Shown in pieces: positions 23,908-32,070 of a stretch of DNA of 34,990 nt; position 1 is the first letter of the stretch; each line of letters starts with the position of its first letter. Source of the DNA: an uncultured Pseudomonadota bacterium. Its GTDB lineage: Bacteria; Pseudomonadota; Gammaproteobacteria; Xanthomonadales; Wenzhouxiangellaceae. Where the stretch lies: positions 1 to 34,990 of the forward strand of contig CAKZPB010000014.1 of the NCBI GenBank assembly GCA_937138395.1. Direction: 5' to 3'. The position numbers were made by a program, and so were the translations under genes. The notes beneath the pieces were generated by a model, which did no database searches, was not told the DNA's origin, and worked only from the letters and a program-made list of their open reading frames with translations.

Positions 23908-25197
23908 ATGACGGACGGATCACTGAAGCGTATTGCCGTAATCGGCGGCAGCCGGATCCCGTTTTGCCGCTCCAACACGCTGTATGCCGATCAAACCAAC
24001 CAGGATATGCTGACCGATGCAATTCAGGGCGTGGTTGATCGCTATAAGCTGCATGGCAAGAAAATCGACAAGGTTATTGCCGGTGCGGTCACCGTGCATT
24101 CGCGCGACTGGAACCTGGCCCGTGAATCGGTGTTATCAACCACGCTGGCACCCGAAACCCCCGGGATCACGCTGCAGCAGGCTTGTGGCACGAGCCTGCA
24201 GGCAGCGCTACTGGCCGGTGCCGAAATTGCCACCGGTCAGATCGATTGCGCCATCGTCGGCGGGGCCGACACCACCAGCGATGCGCCGATCGTGTTCCAG
24301 CGCAGATTTGCTCAACGCCTGATCAAGCTGCCACGCGCCCGATCATTTCGCGACAAGCTGGGGTTATTCAAGGGCTTCTCACCTGCTGAGCTCGCGCCGC
24401 AGCCACCGGCCAATGCCGAGCCCAGAACCGGCCTGTCGATGGGCCAGCACTGCGAACGCATGGCCAAGGAATGGAGCATCAGCCGACTCGAGCAGGACGA
24501 ATTGACCGTTGCCAGCCACCAGAATGCTGCGCGCGCCTGGGACGAAGGCTTTTTTGATGACCTTGTGGTCGCCCATGCCGGCGTACTTCGCGACAATAAT
24601 CTGCGGCCGGATTCCAGCATTGACCAGCTCGCCAAGCTGAAACCCGCATTTGACAAAACCAGCGGCAACGGTACGTTGACGGCGGGTAATTCCACTGCAC
24701 TGACCGACGGCGCGGCCGCCGTATTGCTGACTTCCGAGGACTATGCCCGTGAACACAAATTGCCTGTGTCCGCATGGTTGACTCAGGGTCGCACATCAGC
24801 GGTCGATTTTGTAAACCAGGATCGGGGTCTGTTAATGGCGCCAACCATCGCCGTTGCCGAGATGCTACAGCGCGCAGGTATCAGCCTGCAGGAATTTGAT
24901 TTTTACGAAATCCATGAGGCATTTGCCGCTCAGGTCCTGTGTACGCTGAAGGCCTGGGAATCCGATGATTACTGCAAGGACCAGCTTGGGCTGGATGAGG
25001 CACTCGGCTCCATCGACCCGAGCAAAATGAACATCAACGGCAGTTCACTGGCGGTCGGCCATCCGTTTGCGGCTACCGGCGCGCGCATAACCGCCACCCT
25101 GGCCCACATGCTGGAGCAGCATGGCAAGGGCCGAGGCCTGATTTCGGTTTGCACAGCCGGCGGAATGGGTGTTGCAGCCATCCTGGAAAGCGCTTAA
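23908..25197 (+). CDS. fadI: Acetyl-CoA C-acyltransferase (beta-oxidation thiolase, FadI-like)
   Basis: This 429-aa thiolase carries out the last beta-oxidation step, cleaving 3-oxoacyl-CoA with CoA. It has the nucleophile C93 (LQQACGTSLQAALLAG), EIHEAFAAQVL, the His in NGSSLAVGHPFAATGAR and the second Cys in SVCTAGGMGVA. The extended loop and length near 430 fit the FadI type better than the FadA type of about 390 aa. A strong GGAGG ribosome site lies 9-10 nt before the ATG. It follows the alpha subunit by 83 nt, forming an alpha2beta2-type complex pair. Confidence 0.94.
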   Translation: MTDGSLKRIAVIGGSRIPFCRSNTLYADQTNQDMLTDAIQGVVDRYKLHGKKIDKVIAGAVTVHSRDWNLARESVLSTTLAPETPGITLQQACGTSLQAALLAGAEIATGQIDCAIVGGADTTSDAPIVFQRRFAQRLIKLPRARSFRDKLGLFKGFSPAELAPQPPANAEPRTGLSMGQHCERMAKEWSISRLEQDELTVASHQNAARAWDEGFFDDLVVAHAGVLRDNNLRPDSSIDQLAKLKPAFDKTSGNGTLTAGNSTALTDGAAAVLLTSEDYAREHKLPVSAWLTQGRTSAVDFVNQDRGLLMAPTIAVAEMLQRAGISLQEFDFYEIHEAFAAQVLCTLKAWESDDYCKDQLGLDEALGSIDPSKMNINGSSLAVGHPFAATGARITATLAHMLEQHGKGRGLISVCTAGGMGVAAILESA

Positions 25198-25237
25198 GGT
25201 AAGTCTCAACTACAGATAACAACGCAGGGAGTTCAGC

Positions 25238-25774
25238 ATGGGCTTATTTGACAAGGTCGGTAAATTATTCGGCGGTGGTCGCATTGATGAAAAAGCCATT
25301 CAGAGCAAGCTTGCCGGTATGGGCGTTGATGTCAAATATCTTTCGGTCATCGCCTTTCATGAGGACCACAAGGTCGCCGTCGTTGGGCGCGTCAGCAGCG
25401 AAGCCGACCGATCGGTGCTGATCGATGCCGCGCGTCAATTCGATGGCGTGCAGACGGTAGAGGATCGTATTCAGATCGAGTCACCAGCACCCGACACAGC
25501 GCCTGAGCCGGAAACCGCACCAGAACCGGCCTCAGCGCCTGAAACAACCCCCGCCGCAGACAGTGAAGCAGCCGCCGAGACGAAAGACAGCGCCGATGCT
25601 GCAAGTGGAACCGTGCATACAGTACAACCCGGCGACACGCTCAGCGCTATTGCCAAGCAATACTATGGCGACGCCAGTCAGTACATGAAAATCTTTGAGG
25701 CCAACCAGCCACCCCTCGAAGATCCGAACAAGATTTTTCCCGGTCAGGAATTGAAAATACCGCCCAAGGATTAA
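25238..25774 (+). CDS. kbp: BON and LysM domain protein (Kbp/YgaU-like)
   Basis: This 178-aa protein has an N-terminal [13 protein letters not shown], a BON domain at about 18-82 ([21 protein letters not shown]...[11 protein letters not shown]) and a C-terminal LysM domain at about 126-175 ([31 protein letters not shown]...[10 protein letters not shown]). The architecture is that of E. coli Kbp (YgaU), a cytoplasmic potassium-binding protein. It differs by a linker of about 40 residues, rich in Pro, Ala, Glu and Thr, between the domains (82-124). There is no signal peptide. A GGGAG ribosome site precedes it, and it lies 40 nt after the thiolase, so some read-through co-expression is possible. 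Confidence 0.9.
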   Translation: MGLFDKVGKLFGGGRIDEKAIQSKLAGMGVDVKYLSVIAFHEDHKVAVVGRVSSEADRSVLIDAARQFDGVQTVEDRIQIESPAPDTAPEPETAPEPASAPETTPAADSEAAAETKDSADAASGTVHTVQPGDTLSAIAKQYYGDASQYMKIFEANQPPLEDPNKIFPGQELKIPPKD

Positions 25775-25790
25775 ATCCTCTTCATATTAA

Positions 25791-25813
25791 AAACCCAGCA
25801 TCTGGCTGGGTTT
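25791..25813. terminator. Hairpin terminator after kbp, likely bidirectional
   Basis: AAACCCAGC (25791-25799), a 5-nt loop and GCTGGGTTT (25805-25813) make a perfect 9-bp stem. On the plus strand it ends in TTT 17 nt after the kbp stop. On the minus strand it ends in TTTTT, so it may also stop transcripts coming from the dctM side. Confidence 0.8.
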
Positions 25814-26110
25814 CATAGCTCAACAACTGATCCGGGTCTCCTGACGATCAACGCGTTATCAAAACCAATCTACTGAATGTTGTCAGGCTTGCACTACGCT
25901 TGTTGAGCTTGCAGATTCGGTCGATTTTCTCACTGATGAAAAGTAAGCGGCATCTCGGTGTAGACCTGCTCAACCGGTTCAAAATAGGACGCTGGGGCGT
26001 TTTGCCATAGCTAAACCAGCTCCAACCGCCTAGGCAACGAACTCTTCGATCTGCTGAGCTTTCGCAAGTACAACACAGCGCGCTGGATCAGGCATTTTCA
26101 AGCATGGACC
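25814..26110. other. Intergenic region with no supportable gene
   Basis: This stretch lies between the kbp terminator and the dctM stop. No frame gives a protein I recognise, and all frames are short or broken. It contains the inverted repeat at 25817-25909. The remaining 200 nt (25910-26110) may be decayed coding sequence, but I could not match it to any family. Confidence 0.5.
25817..25909. repeat. Nested inverted repeats downstream of kbp
   Basis: AGCTCAACAA (25817-25826) and TTGTTGAGCT (25900-25909) are exact inverted copies about 73 nt apart. Inside, CCTGAC (about 25840) pairs with GTCAGG (about 25882). The 93-nt unit could fold as a long RNA hairpin or be a small mobile-element remnant. 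No flanking target duplication was seen. Confidence 0.45.
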
Positions 26111-27382
26111 CTACAACCGCCCAGGCAACCAGAGCGACAGTGCCGGCCACCAGGTGATGATCAATAGCGCCATCAGCAGCCAACCCAGGAACGGCAATGT
26201 CGCGCGATAGATTTCGAGGATGTCCTTGTTGAAACGATGGCTGGCCAGAAACAGATTGATACCAACCGGCGGCGTGCAATAGCCGATCTGCAGGTTGGCC
26301 AGGAAGATAATGCCAAGGTGAACCGGATCGACACCAAACGCCAGCGCAATCGGAATAATCAACGGCGCCATGATGACCAGTGCAGCAAAAATATCCAGCA
26401 CCATGCCAACAATCAGTAACAGCAGATTGACCAGTAGCAGGAACAGAATCTGACTGTCAATATAAGGTTCGACCGTTTCGAACAAGCGCTGCGGAACCTG
26501 CGTATCGATCATGATATTGGTCGATGCCATTGACACGCCGAGCACGACCAGAATGGCTCCAACCAGCACCATTGACTCAGTGATAATGCCCGGTAATTGG
26601 TTGAACTTGATGTCACGCCGGATCAGGACAATCGAAATCAGCACCCAGGCCGCAGTGACCACCGCAGCTTCGACGACCAACAGCCAACCCGAGTAAATGC
26701 CGGTCAGCACCACAAATGGCAGCGGCAGCTCCCAGGCCGCAGCTTTCAGACTGTTCAATACAGGCGGCGCCTCGCCCTGCTCCGGCGGCAAGCCACGCCG
26801 CACGTAGATGGCCCAGCCTGCAAGCAGCAGCAGCATCAGCAAGGCCGGCAATATACCGGCCAGGAACAGGTCTTCGATGCGTATTGCCTGACCGGGCGCA
26901 ACCTGCTGCGCCACGACCGCGTACAGGATCAAAGGCAGTGATGGTGCCAATAGCACACCCATGCTGGAGCCGGCGGTGACCATGCCAAGACTGAACCGCT
27001 CTGGGTAGCCTGCCTTCAATAAAGCTGGCAGCATCAGGCTGCCGAGGGCCACCACGGTAATACCCGAGGCACCGGTAAAGGCCGTCATCAGTGCAAACAA
27101 ACCGAGCCCTAGGATCGCAAGTCCACCGGGTAGCCAGCCAAACAGCGAACGCGTCAGGTCGACCAGCCGGCTCGGTGTCCGGGAATGCGCCAGCAGCACG
27201 CCGGCAAAAGTAAACAACGGCAGTGCAACCAGTACCGGCGTTTCTCCGATGCGCTGAAATTCAAGCGCAACCACGCTCAAGCTCAGGCCGGCCTGATGAA
27301 AGCCGATGATGGCACCCAGCGCAATGACCGCAAACAGCGGCATACCGAACAGGGCCAACACCAGCAACAGCAGCAGAATCAT
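26111..27382 (-). CDS. dctM: TRAP transporter large permease (DctM-type)
   Basis: This 423-aa integral membrane protein has roughly 12 hydrophobic segments. It is the ion-coupled transport subunit of a TRAP system. Family features are FGMPLFAVIALGAIIGF near the N-terminus, ALPLFTFAGVLLAHS, FTGASGITVVALGSLMLPALLKAGYPERFSLGMVTAGSSMGVLLAPSLPLILYA, and the C-terminal MVLDIFAALVIMAPLIIPIA...LANLQIGYCTPPVGINLFLAS. The ATG overlaps the dctQ stop (ATGA). It is the last gene of the folD-tatT-dctP-dctQ-dctM run. The substrate cannot be read from this subunit. Confidence 0.93.
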   Translation of the reverse strand: MILLLLLVLALFGMPLFAVIALGAIIGFHQAGLSLSVVALEFQRIGETPVLVALPLFTFAGVLLAHSRTPSRLVDLTRSLFGWLPGGLAILGLGLFALMTAFTGASGITVVALGSLMLPALLKAGYPERFSLGMVTAGSSMGVLLAPSLPLILYAVVAQQVAPGQAIRIEDLFLAGILPALLMLLLLAGWAIYVRRGLPPEQGEAPPVLNSLKAAAWELPLPFVVLTGIYSGWLLVVEAAVVTAAWVLISIVLIRRDIKFNQLPGIITESMVLVGAILVVLGVSMASTNIMIDTQVPQRLFETVEPYIDSQILFLLLVNLLLLIVGMVLDIFAALVIMAPLIIPIALAFGVDPVHLGIIFLANLQIGYCTPPVGINLFLASHRFNKDILEIYRATLPFLGWLLMALLIITWWPALSLWLPGRL

Positions 27383-27924
27383 AGCTTGCCGTCCAGATCG
27401 GAATCGGAAATTTTCTCGTCTGCCGGATCATACAGAAACGCATTCAGCATGAACCGGAAGGCCATGATGGCAAAACCGGTCGGAATAATCGATAGCACGA
27501 ACCAACGCGGTATACCCAAAAAAGCCAGTTCCTGAAACTCCAACTCAATCCGAACAATGTCCAGGCTAGCCCAGACCAACAACAGGCAGATGATCGAAGT
27601 GGAAACCAACATGATCCGACCGATCCAGCGCGCCCAGAATGGTGCAACCAACCGACTCAACAGATCAATCTTGATATGTTTCGATTCACTGGCGGCGACG
27701 CAGGACGCAATCATCGCAATCCAAAGGACACCTGCACGCATGGCCGCATCGGACCAGGGCAAGGAGCTGTCGGCAAGATTTCTCAATCCGATCTGAGTCA
27801 AGCCCAAAATGATCAGCCCGAGAAACAGGCCGCAAAGCAGGGAAACTTCTATGGTTCTGAACAACCGCTGAATATCGGACAGCAACTCCAGCAAGACATC
27901 AGAATCATTACTGCGATTGCTCAT
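27379..27924 (-). CDS. dctQ: TRAP transporter small permease (DctQ-type)
   Basis: This 181-aa protein has four membrane helices (about 24-45, 60-80, 95-118 and 140-160), the usual DctQ topology. It shows LRNLADSSLPWSDAAMRAGVLWIAM and AASESKHIKIDLLSR, the conserved small-permease signature. It lies 12 nt after dctP and overlaps dctM by 4 nt. In the family it scaffolds the large permease. Confidence 0.9.
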   Translation of the reverse strand: MSNRSNDSDVLLELLSDIQRLFRTIEVSLLCGLFLGLIILGLTQIGLRNLADSSLPWSDAAMRAGVLWIAMIASCVAASESKHIKIDLLSRLVAPFWARWIGRIMLVSTSIICLLLVWASLDIVRIELEFQELAFLGIPRWFVLSIIPTGFAIMAFRFMLNAFLYDPADEKISDSDLDGKL

Positions 27925-27936
27925 GCCGGAATCAAG

Positions 27937-28935
27937 CTACGGTGTCCGAAGCGCCTGAAGTCGCTGTTGCAATTGATCATAACCCGGCACGGACACATCA
28001 CCGGAATCCAGCATGGATTGAACAATTTCCTTGGCTTGTGTCTGCCAGGCTGCGACATCATCTGCTTCAGGCTGTACGATCTCGATGCCCTGCCCGACCA
28101 ATGCAGCGCGTGCGTCCAGGTTTTCCTGTTCGACCGAACTCTCCTGCTGTCGGATCGCCTTGCCGACTTCGCGCAGGACGATTTGCTGATGATGCTCACT
28201 CATGCGATCAAACGCGCGACGATCAATGGCAATGGTCCCGAATGTCATCAGCACCGGCAGATCCAGCATGTACGATGCGCGCGAGTGCCACTGCAGAATA
28301 ATCGCGCCGGACGGCGTATTGGCAAAGGTATTGATCGTGCCGGTTTGCAGCCCGGTATAGACCTCGGCCATACTCAAGGGTACGGGTGTCGCGCCGATGC
28401 CATCGAGGGTCCGACGAGACAATTCATCACCTTCCGGAATCCAGGTTCGAAGGTCGCTGTTGACATCCGACGTCGATGAGAGGCGTTCGCTGCTGAACAA
28501 ATAGGCAAAGCCGCCGGTTGATATGGCCGGAGCCACTAAACCGCCCTCCCGCAGCGCGTCGAGGATGATGGGGTCGAACTCATCGCGCAACGCCGCCAGC
28601 TCTTCACGGTTTCGAAACTGAAACGGCAGCGAATACAGATTGGTCTCGGCAGCGACGCTGTTCAGATCACCCAGCGTAAAAGCCCCACCATGCAGTTGAC
28701 CCAACCGTATACGGCGCATCACGGTTGAGGCGTCGCCCATGACACCGCCAGGATAAAAACGGATACGCACTGCCCCCTCGGTTTGCTCGTTGACCGCATC
28801 GGCGGCAGCCCTGAAGCTGTTCATCCAGCTGGAGCCATCAGGCGCCAGAGTGGCTAATTTAAGTTCCTGGGAATGGGCCGTGATTGAACAGGCCGCAAGC
28901 ATCAGCGCGAATGCAAGTTTGGAAATCATCATCAT
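27937..28935 (-). CDS. dctP: TRAP transporter substrate-binding protein (DctP-type)
   Basis: This 332-aa periplasmic binding protein has the family opening ELKLATLAPDGSSWMNSFRAAADAVNEQTEGAVRIRFYPGGVMGD. MAEVYTGLQTGTINTFANTP and HHQQIVLREVGKAI follow. N-terminal export signal: MMMISKLAFALMLAACSITAHS. Either signal peptidase I cuts after AHS, or LAAC (Cys about 16) acts as a lipobox and the protein is membrane-tethered. Three ATG codons in a row (28935, 28932, 28929) make the exact start uncertain. It starts 3 nt after the tatT stop. TatT next to it suggests the T-component subclass, whose ligand may be hydrophobic (inference from Treponema work). Confidence 0.9.
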   Translation of the reverse strand: MMMISKLAFALMLAACSITAHSQELKLATLAPDGSSWMNSFRAAADAVNEQTEGAVRIRFYPGGVMGDASTVMRRIRLGQLHGGAFTLGDLNSVAAETNLYSLPFQFRNREELAALRDEFDPIILDALREGGLVAPAISTGGFAYLFSSERLSSTSDVNSDLRTWIPEGDELSRRTLDGIGATPVPLSMAEVYTGLQTGTINTFANTPSGAIILQWHSRASYMLDLPVLMTFGTIAIDRRAFDRMSEHHQQIVLREVGKAIRQQESSVEQENLDARAALVGQGIEIVQPEADDVAAWQTQAKEIVQSMLDSGDVSVPGYDQLQQRLQALRTP

Positions 28936-28938
28936 TCT

Positions 28939-29808
28939 CTAGTCAAATATAGCAGCGGTCTGGTTCAACAGGCGTTTCGCGCGCGACTGCGCAATGTGAT
29001 TAGCCAGAACATAGTTGGGTTGATCGGGGTCGGCAGCCAGCACGTCTTCCAGCAATTCGACGAACAGATCGCGATCAAATAGCAAGCGCGCGTATTCATC
29101 GGCCATGAACACCTTGATCAGCAGGTTTCGATCTTCGGTGATCGACAGCGCACGCTCATAATATTCCAGGGCCAGCGCTGGGCGACCGCCGGCTGCTGGT
29201 GGCCGCTGGCTGTTCAACACGGCCAGGTACAGCCACACACCGCCGTCATCGTGTTCGGGTGACTGTTCGGCGACCCATTCCAGCAGCGCTTCGACCTTGG
29301 GTAGGTCAGCCAGGGCAGAAAAATCATCGCTGGCCGCTGCAATCCAGCCGGCCCAGGTCGTGCCGAGCGTATAGGCGGTATCGAGCCCATCGGCCGTCAG
29401 ATCCGTCAAATCCTGTTCAAACTGCAGAAAAGGCCGGCGGCGAATGTCGCATAACAGCTCACTTTCCAGACAGCCTGCAGCGCGCGCCTGATCGAGCGCG
29501 CGCTCATTCAAACTGCGGGCAACCTCGGGTTGGTCGGCAAATAAGCCTGCATAGGCACCGGTCAATTGAGCCAGCGTCAACAAGGTCTGGGGGTTGTCAG
29601 GATTACGCTGCAGTCGGGCTTCGAGAACCAGCAGGAAGGCAGGCAGCCCGCGCTCGATGATCAGCGGCTGATCATAATTGAGCACTGCGGTTTCGAGATC
29701 TTCGGAGAAATCGGCAACCGTGCGATCCACCAGCGATGCGCAGCCTGGAAGCAGACCAATCAGCATCAAGCCAACGATGCAATTGCGTAGAACGGCCCGG
29801 ATACTCAT
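28939..29808 (-). CDS. tatT: TRAP transporter T-component lipoprotein (TatT-like)
   Basis: This 289-aa lipoprotein has a signal peptide ending LLPGC (Cys23), with proline at the -2 position, which is unusual but tolerated. The mature part is helical repeats of tetratricopeptide type (DNPQTLLTLAQLTGAYAGLFAD; HDDGGVWLYLAVLNSQRPPAAGGRPALALEYYERALSI; FMADEYARLLFDRDLFVELLEDVLAADPDQPNYVLANHIAQSRAKRLL). This matches the TatT family, typified by T. pallidum Tp0956, which associates with its TRAP substrate-binding protein. The ATG overlaps the folD stop and dctP follows by 3 nt. The context strongly supports the assignment. Confidence 0.88.
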   Translation of the reverse strand: MSIRAVLRNCIVGLMLIGLLPGCASLVDRTVADFSEDLETAVLNYDQPLIIERGLPAFLLVLEARLQRNPDNPQTLLTLAQLTGAYAGLFADQPEVARSLNERALDQARAAGCLESELLCDIRRRPFLQFEQDLTDLTADGLDTAYTLGTTWAGWIAAASDDFSALADLPKVEALLEWVAEQSPEHDDGGVWLYLAVLNSQRPPAAGGRPALALEYYERALSITEDRNLLIKVFMADEYARLLFDRDLFVELLEDVLAADPDQPNYVLANHIAQSRAKRLLNQTAAIFD

Positions 29809-30698
29809 GGCGCGCGCACAACCAGGCCATTGGCTTCAGCTGTATTCTGCATCAGGGTCGCGACGGTCATCGGTCCAACGCCCCCCGGTACCGGCGTCAG
29901 CCAGGCCGCACGTTGTCGCACATCATCAAACTCCAGGTCACCACGCAGACGGCCGTCATCATCGCGGTGGATGCCAATATCCACAACCACCGTGCCGGAC
30001 GCAATCCATTCGGACCGCACAATGCCAGACTTGCCGACCGCAACAAACAGATACTCAGCCTGCTCGACCAGCGACTTCAGGTCCTCGGTAAAACGATGCG
30101 CGATGCTGACGGTTGCACCGGCCAGCAGCAGTTCGAGAGCCAATGGACGGCCGACAATATTCGACGCTCCGACCACCACGGCGCGAGAAGCCTTGGGATC
30201 GAGATCATAGGCATTCAGCAAGGTCATGACGCCGCGCGGCGTGCAGGGGCGCAAGCCGGGGTCGCGCAACGCCAGGCGACCCACGTTGACCGGATGAAAC
30301 CCGTCTACATCCTTGTCGGGGTCAATCCGGCGGGTCACGTCCAATTCATCCATGTGGCCCGGCAGTGGTAACTGCACCAGAATGCCGTCGATCTCCGGAT
30401 CCGCATTCAGATCGTCAATCAATGCCAGCAGGCTTTTCTGATCAGACCCGTGAGGCAAGCGAAAATCACGAGAAACCAGGCCAGCACGAGCACAGGCCTT
30501 GACCTTGTTGCCGACGTACACATCGGAGGCGGGGTCATTTCCGACCAGTACCACTGCAAGCCCAGGCGGGCGCTGACCGCGCGCGATTGAATTCTTTACC
30601 GCATGGCCGACATTGGCAATCAGGCGATCCGCCACAGAACGGCCATCCAGAATGTTGGCCGTCTCAGCGTGTGCCTCAGGTGTACTGTTCGATATCAT
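29805..30698 (-). CDS. folD: Bifunctional methylenetetrahydrofolate dehydrogenase/cyclohydrolase
   Basis: This 297-aa FolD interconverts 5,10-methylene- and 10-formyl-tetrahydrofolate. It has YVGNK with Y61 and K65 (catalytic YxxxK), ILVQLPLPGHMD, DKDVDGFHPVN, PCTPRGVMTLL, the NADP loop VVVGASNIVGRPLALELLLAGATV and TPVPGGVGPMTVATLMQNT. The frame extends to 30794, but those 32 extra residues are not FolD-like. ATG 30698 gives the right length and lies 8 nt from a TACAAT box with no ribosome site. The stop overlaps the tatT start, an unusual partner. Confidence 0.94.
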   Translation of the reverse strand: MISNSTPEAHAETANILDGRSVADRLIANVGHAVKNSIARGQRPPGLAVVLVGNDPASDVYVGNKVKACARAGLVSRDFRLPHGSDQKSLLALIDDLNADPEIDGILVQLPLPGHMDELDVTRRIDPDKDVDGFHPVNVGRLALRDPGLRPCTPRGVMTLLNAYDLDPKASRAVVVGASNIVGRPLALELLLAGATVSIAHRFTEDLKSLVEQAEYLFVAVGKSGIVRSEWIASGTVVVDIGIHRDDDGRLRGDLEFDDVRQRAAWLTPVPGGVGPMTVATLMQNTAEANGLVVRAP

Positions 30699-30706
30699 TG
30701 ACGGGT

Positions 30707-30712
30707 ATTGTA
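30707..30712 (-). promoter_or_regulatory. -10 box of folD and the TRAP operon
   Basis: TACAAT (minus strand) matches the -10 consensus at 5/6 and lies 8 nt before the folD ATG. The -35 is weak. A start at 30699-30700 would give a nearly leaderless mRNA. Confidence 0.45.
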
Positions 30713-31082
30713 TCGGTCCTTGGGCGTATGATTGCGAAGCTTTGGTGACAAACGAGCATTGCAAAGACCCCAGATCACGCAGATTGATGCGCAAATGCCT
30801 TCAACCACCAATCCCATGGTTGATGTGACAACGCAGTCTGACGGTCTGAGGCTGACGATGGAGCGCGGTTTGTTGGCTATTGCTCAGGCAGAATCGTTTA
30901 TCCAGATTCTGGATTTAGCGTAAAAACGAGGAGCATCGAGTATCAACAAGTGTCTTTCGAATCGCCATATTCATTGTTTCGATTCTTTGAGACCTCAGCA
31001 CCCCCGGAGGCACTGAGAATGCGGCGTTGGATTCAACCGGTGTAATTCGCGCATTCTGCGCAGACCTGATTCGATCGTTTTT
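30713..31082. other. Intergenic region upstream of folD with no recognisable gene
   Basis: A plus-strand frame of 63 codons (30732-30923, ending ESFIQILDLA) is open, but it has no family I recognise and no ribosome site. Small dyads are ATCCAG-ATT-CTGGAT (30900-30914), an interrupted CTCAG/CTGAG hairpin (30994-31017) and GCGC-ATTCT-GCGC (31049-31061). Either of the last two might end the oxidoreductase transcript, but none has a U-run. Confidence 0.45.
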
Positions 31083-32057
31083 TCAAAATTCCAACAACGC
31101 ACGAGCGGCTTTATCACCGCTCGTCCAGGCCCCTTCGATTCGACTCCCGGCCAGCCAGTCGCCGGCAACTGCCAGATTGGTATCCGCATCAGTCAGGCAG
31201 CCCGGTGCATCCGCGGCATGGCCCATGGCATAGCGCCAGCGATGCGCAATGCAGAAGGCGTGCTCAGGCACCGGGAAATCCAGTACGGCCTTGAACGCGG
31301 TCAACAGCGCTTCAGCCAGGGTTTCAAACGGTTCCTCCAGATGCTGCTTGGACCATTCAGGGGTTGCGTGCAACACCCAATCATTGCCGCTGCGCTGCGG
31401 CTTGCTGCTGTTGTTTGCAATCCAGGCCAGCGGGCTGTCCTGATTGACAAACGCCGCATCAAAACCAGGATCCAGAGGCTCGTTCAGCGACAGCATGGCA
31501 GCGATCGAAGGCTGCATCGAAACCCGGTTCAAACAATCGAACCAGTCATGACCAGGCCCCAACAGCGCAGCCGCCTGGGCTGGAGGCGCAGTGATCAGCA
31601 GTCGTTTACTGGTGAATTCCTCTTCGTGGCCGACAACCCGGATCCGCCAGCCCTGCTCATATCGAATCTGTTCAACCCGATGTTGAAAGCGACAGTCCAG
31701 CGATTCGGCGAGCTGTTTACACACGCCGTTCATGCCCGGCACAGCCACAAAGCGGTTCGTGCCGCGTGGATCCGAGTGGCCGTCAGCCTCGCCCAGCACC
31801 GCCAGGCGAGGCTTCCAGGGCTCGACCCAGCCAGAATCCTGCCACTGCTGCAGTCGTCGGGCAAAGGGCGCCGAGCGCGCACTGAAATACTGTGCCCCAT
31901 GGTCAAAACGCGCGGAACCTTCACGCCGGGTCGCACTGCGGCCGCCCGGCCCGCGGGACTTTTCCAGCACCAGCGTGGACAGGCCCTGCTCTGCCATTGC
32001 GGTAGCAGCGGTCAGGCCGGACCACCCTGCTCCAATCACGATCACGTCATACGACAT
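31083..32057 (-). CDS. FAD-dependent amine oxidase/renalase-like oxidoreductase
   Basis: This 324-aa protein has an N-terminal FAD-binding fold (DVIVIGAGWSGLTAATAMAEQG, GxGxxG at 9-14) and the second motif LEKSRGPGGRSATRR. FDHGAQYFSARS and a C-terminal FAD loop (LAVAGDWLAGSRIEGAWTSGDKAARALL) follow. This resembles the bacterial renalase-like NAD(P)/FAD-dependent oxidoreductases. The substrate is unknown. The frame extends 79 codons upstream, but the ATG at 32057 starts exactly at the FAD strand and has an AGGA ribosome site about 8 nt upstream. It lies 13 nt after the DUF455 gene and is third in the icd operon. Confidence 0.85.
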   Translation of the reverse strand: MSYDVIVIGAGWSGLTAATAMAEQGLSTLVLEKSRGPGGRSATRREGSARFDHGAQYFSARSAPFARRLQQWQDSGWVEPWKPRLAVLGEADGHSDPRGTNRFVAVPGMNGVCKQLAESLDCRFQHRVEQIRYEQGWRIRVVGHEEEFTSKRLLITAPPAQAAALLGPGHDWFDCLNRVSMQPSIAAMLSLNEPLDPGFDAAFVNQDSPLAWIANNSSKPQRSGNDWVLHATPEWSKQHLEEPFETLAEALLTAFKAVLDFPVPEHAFCIAHRWRYAMGHAADAPGCLTDADTNLAVAGDWLAGSRIEGAWTSGDKAARALLEF

Positions 32058-32070
32058 CGAAGAATCCTGC

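Noticed and set aside
25910-26110. Decayed transposase between kbp and dctM
   Set aside because: Short broken frames exist, but I could not match any to a transposase family and saw no terminal repeats or target duplication around this part.
30699-30794. N-terminal extension of folD
   Set aside because: The residues are not FolD-like and a -10 box lies within them.
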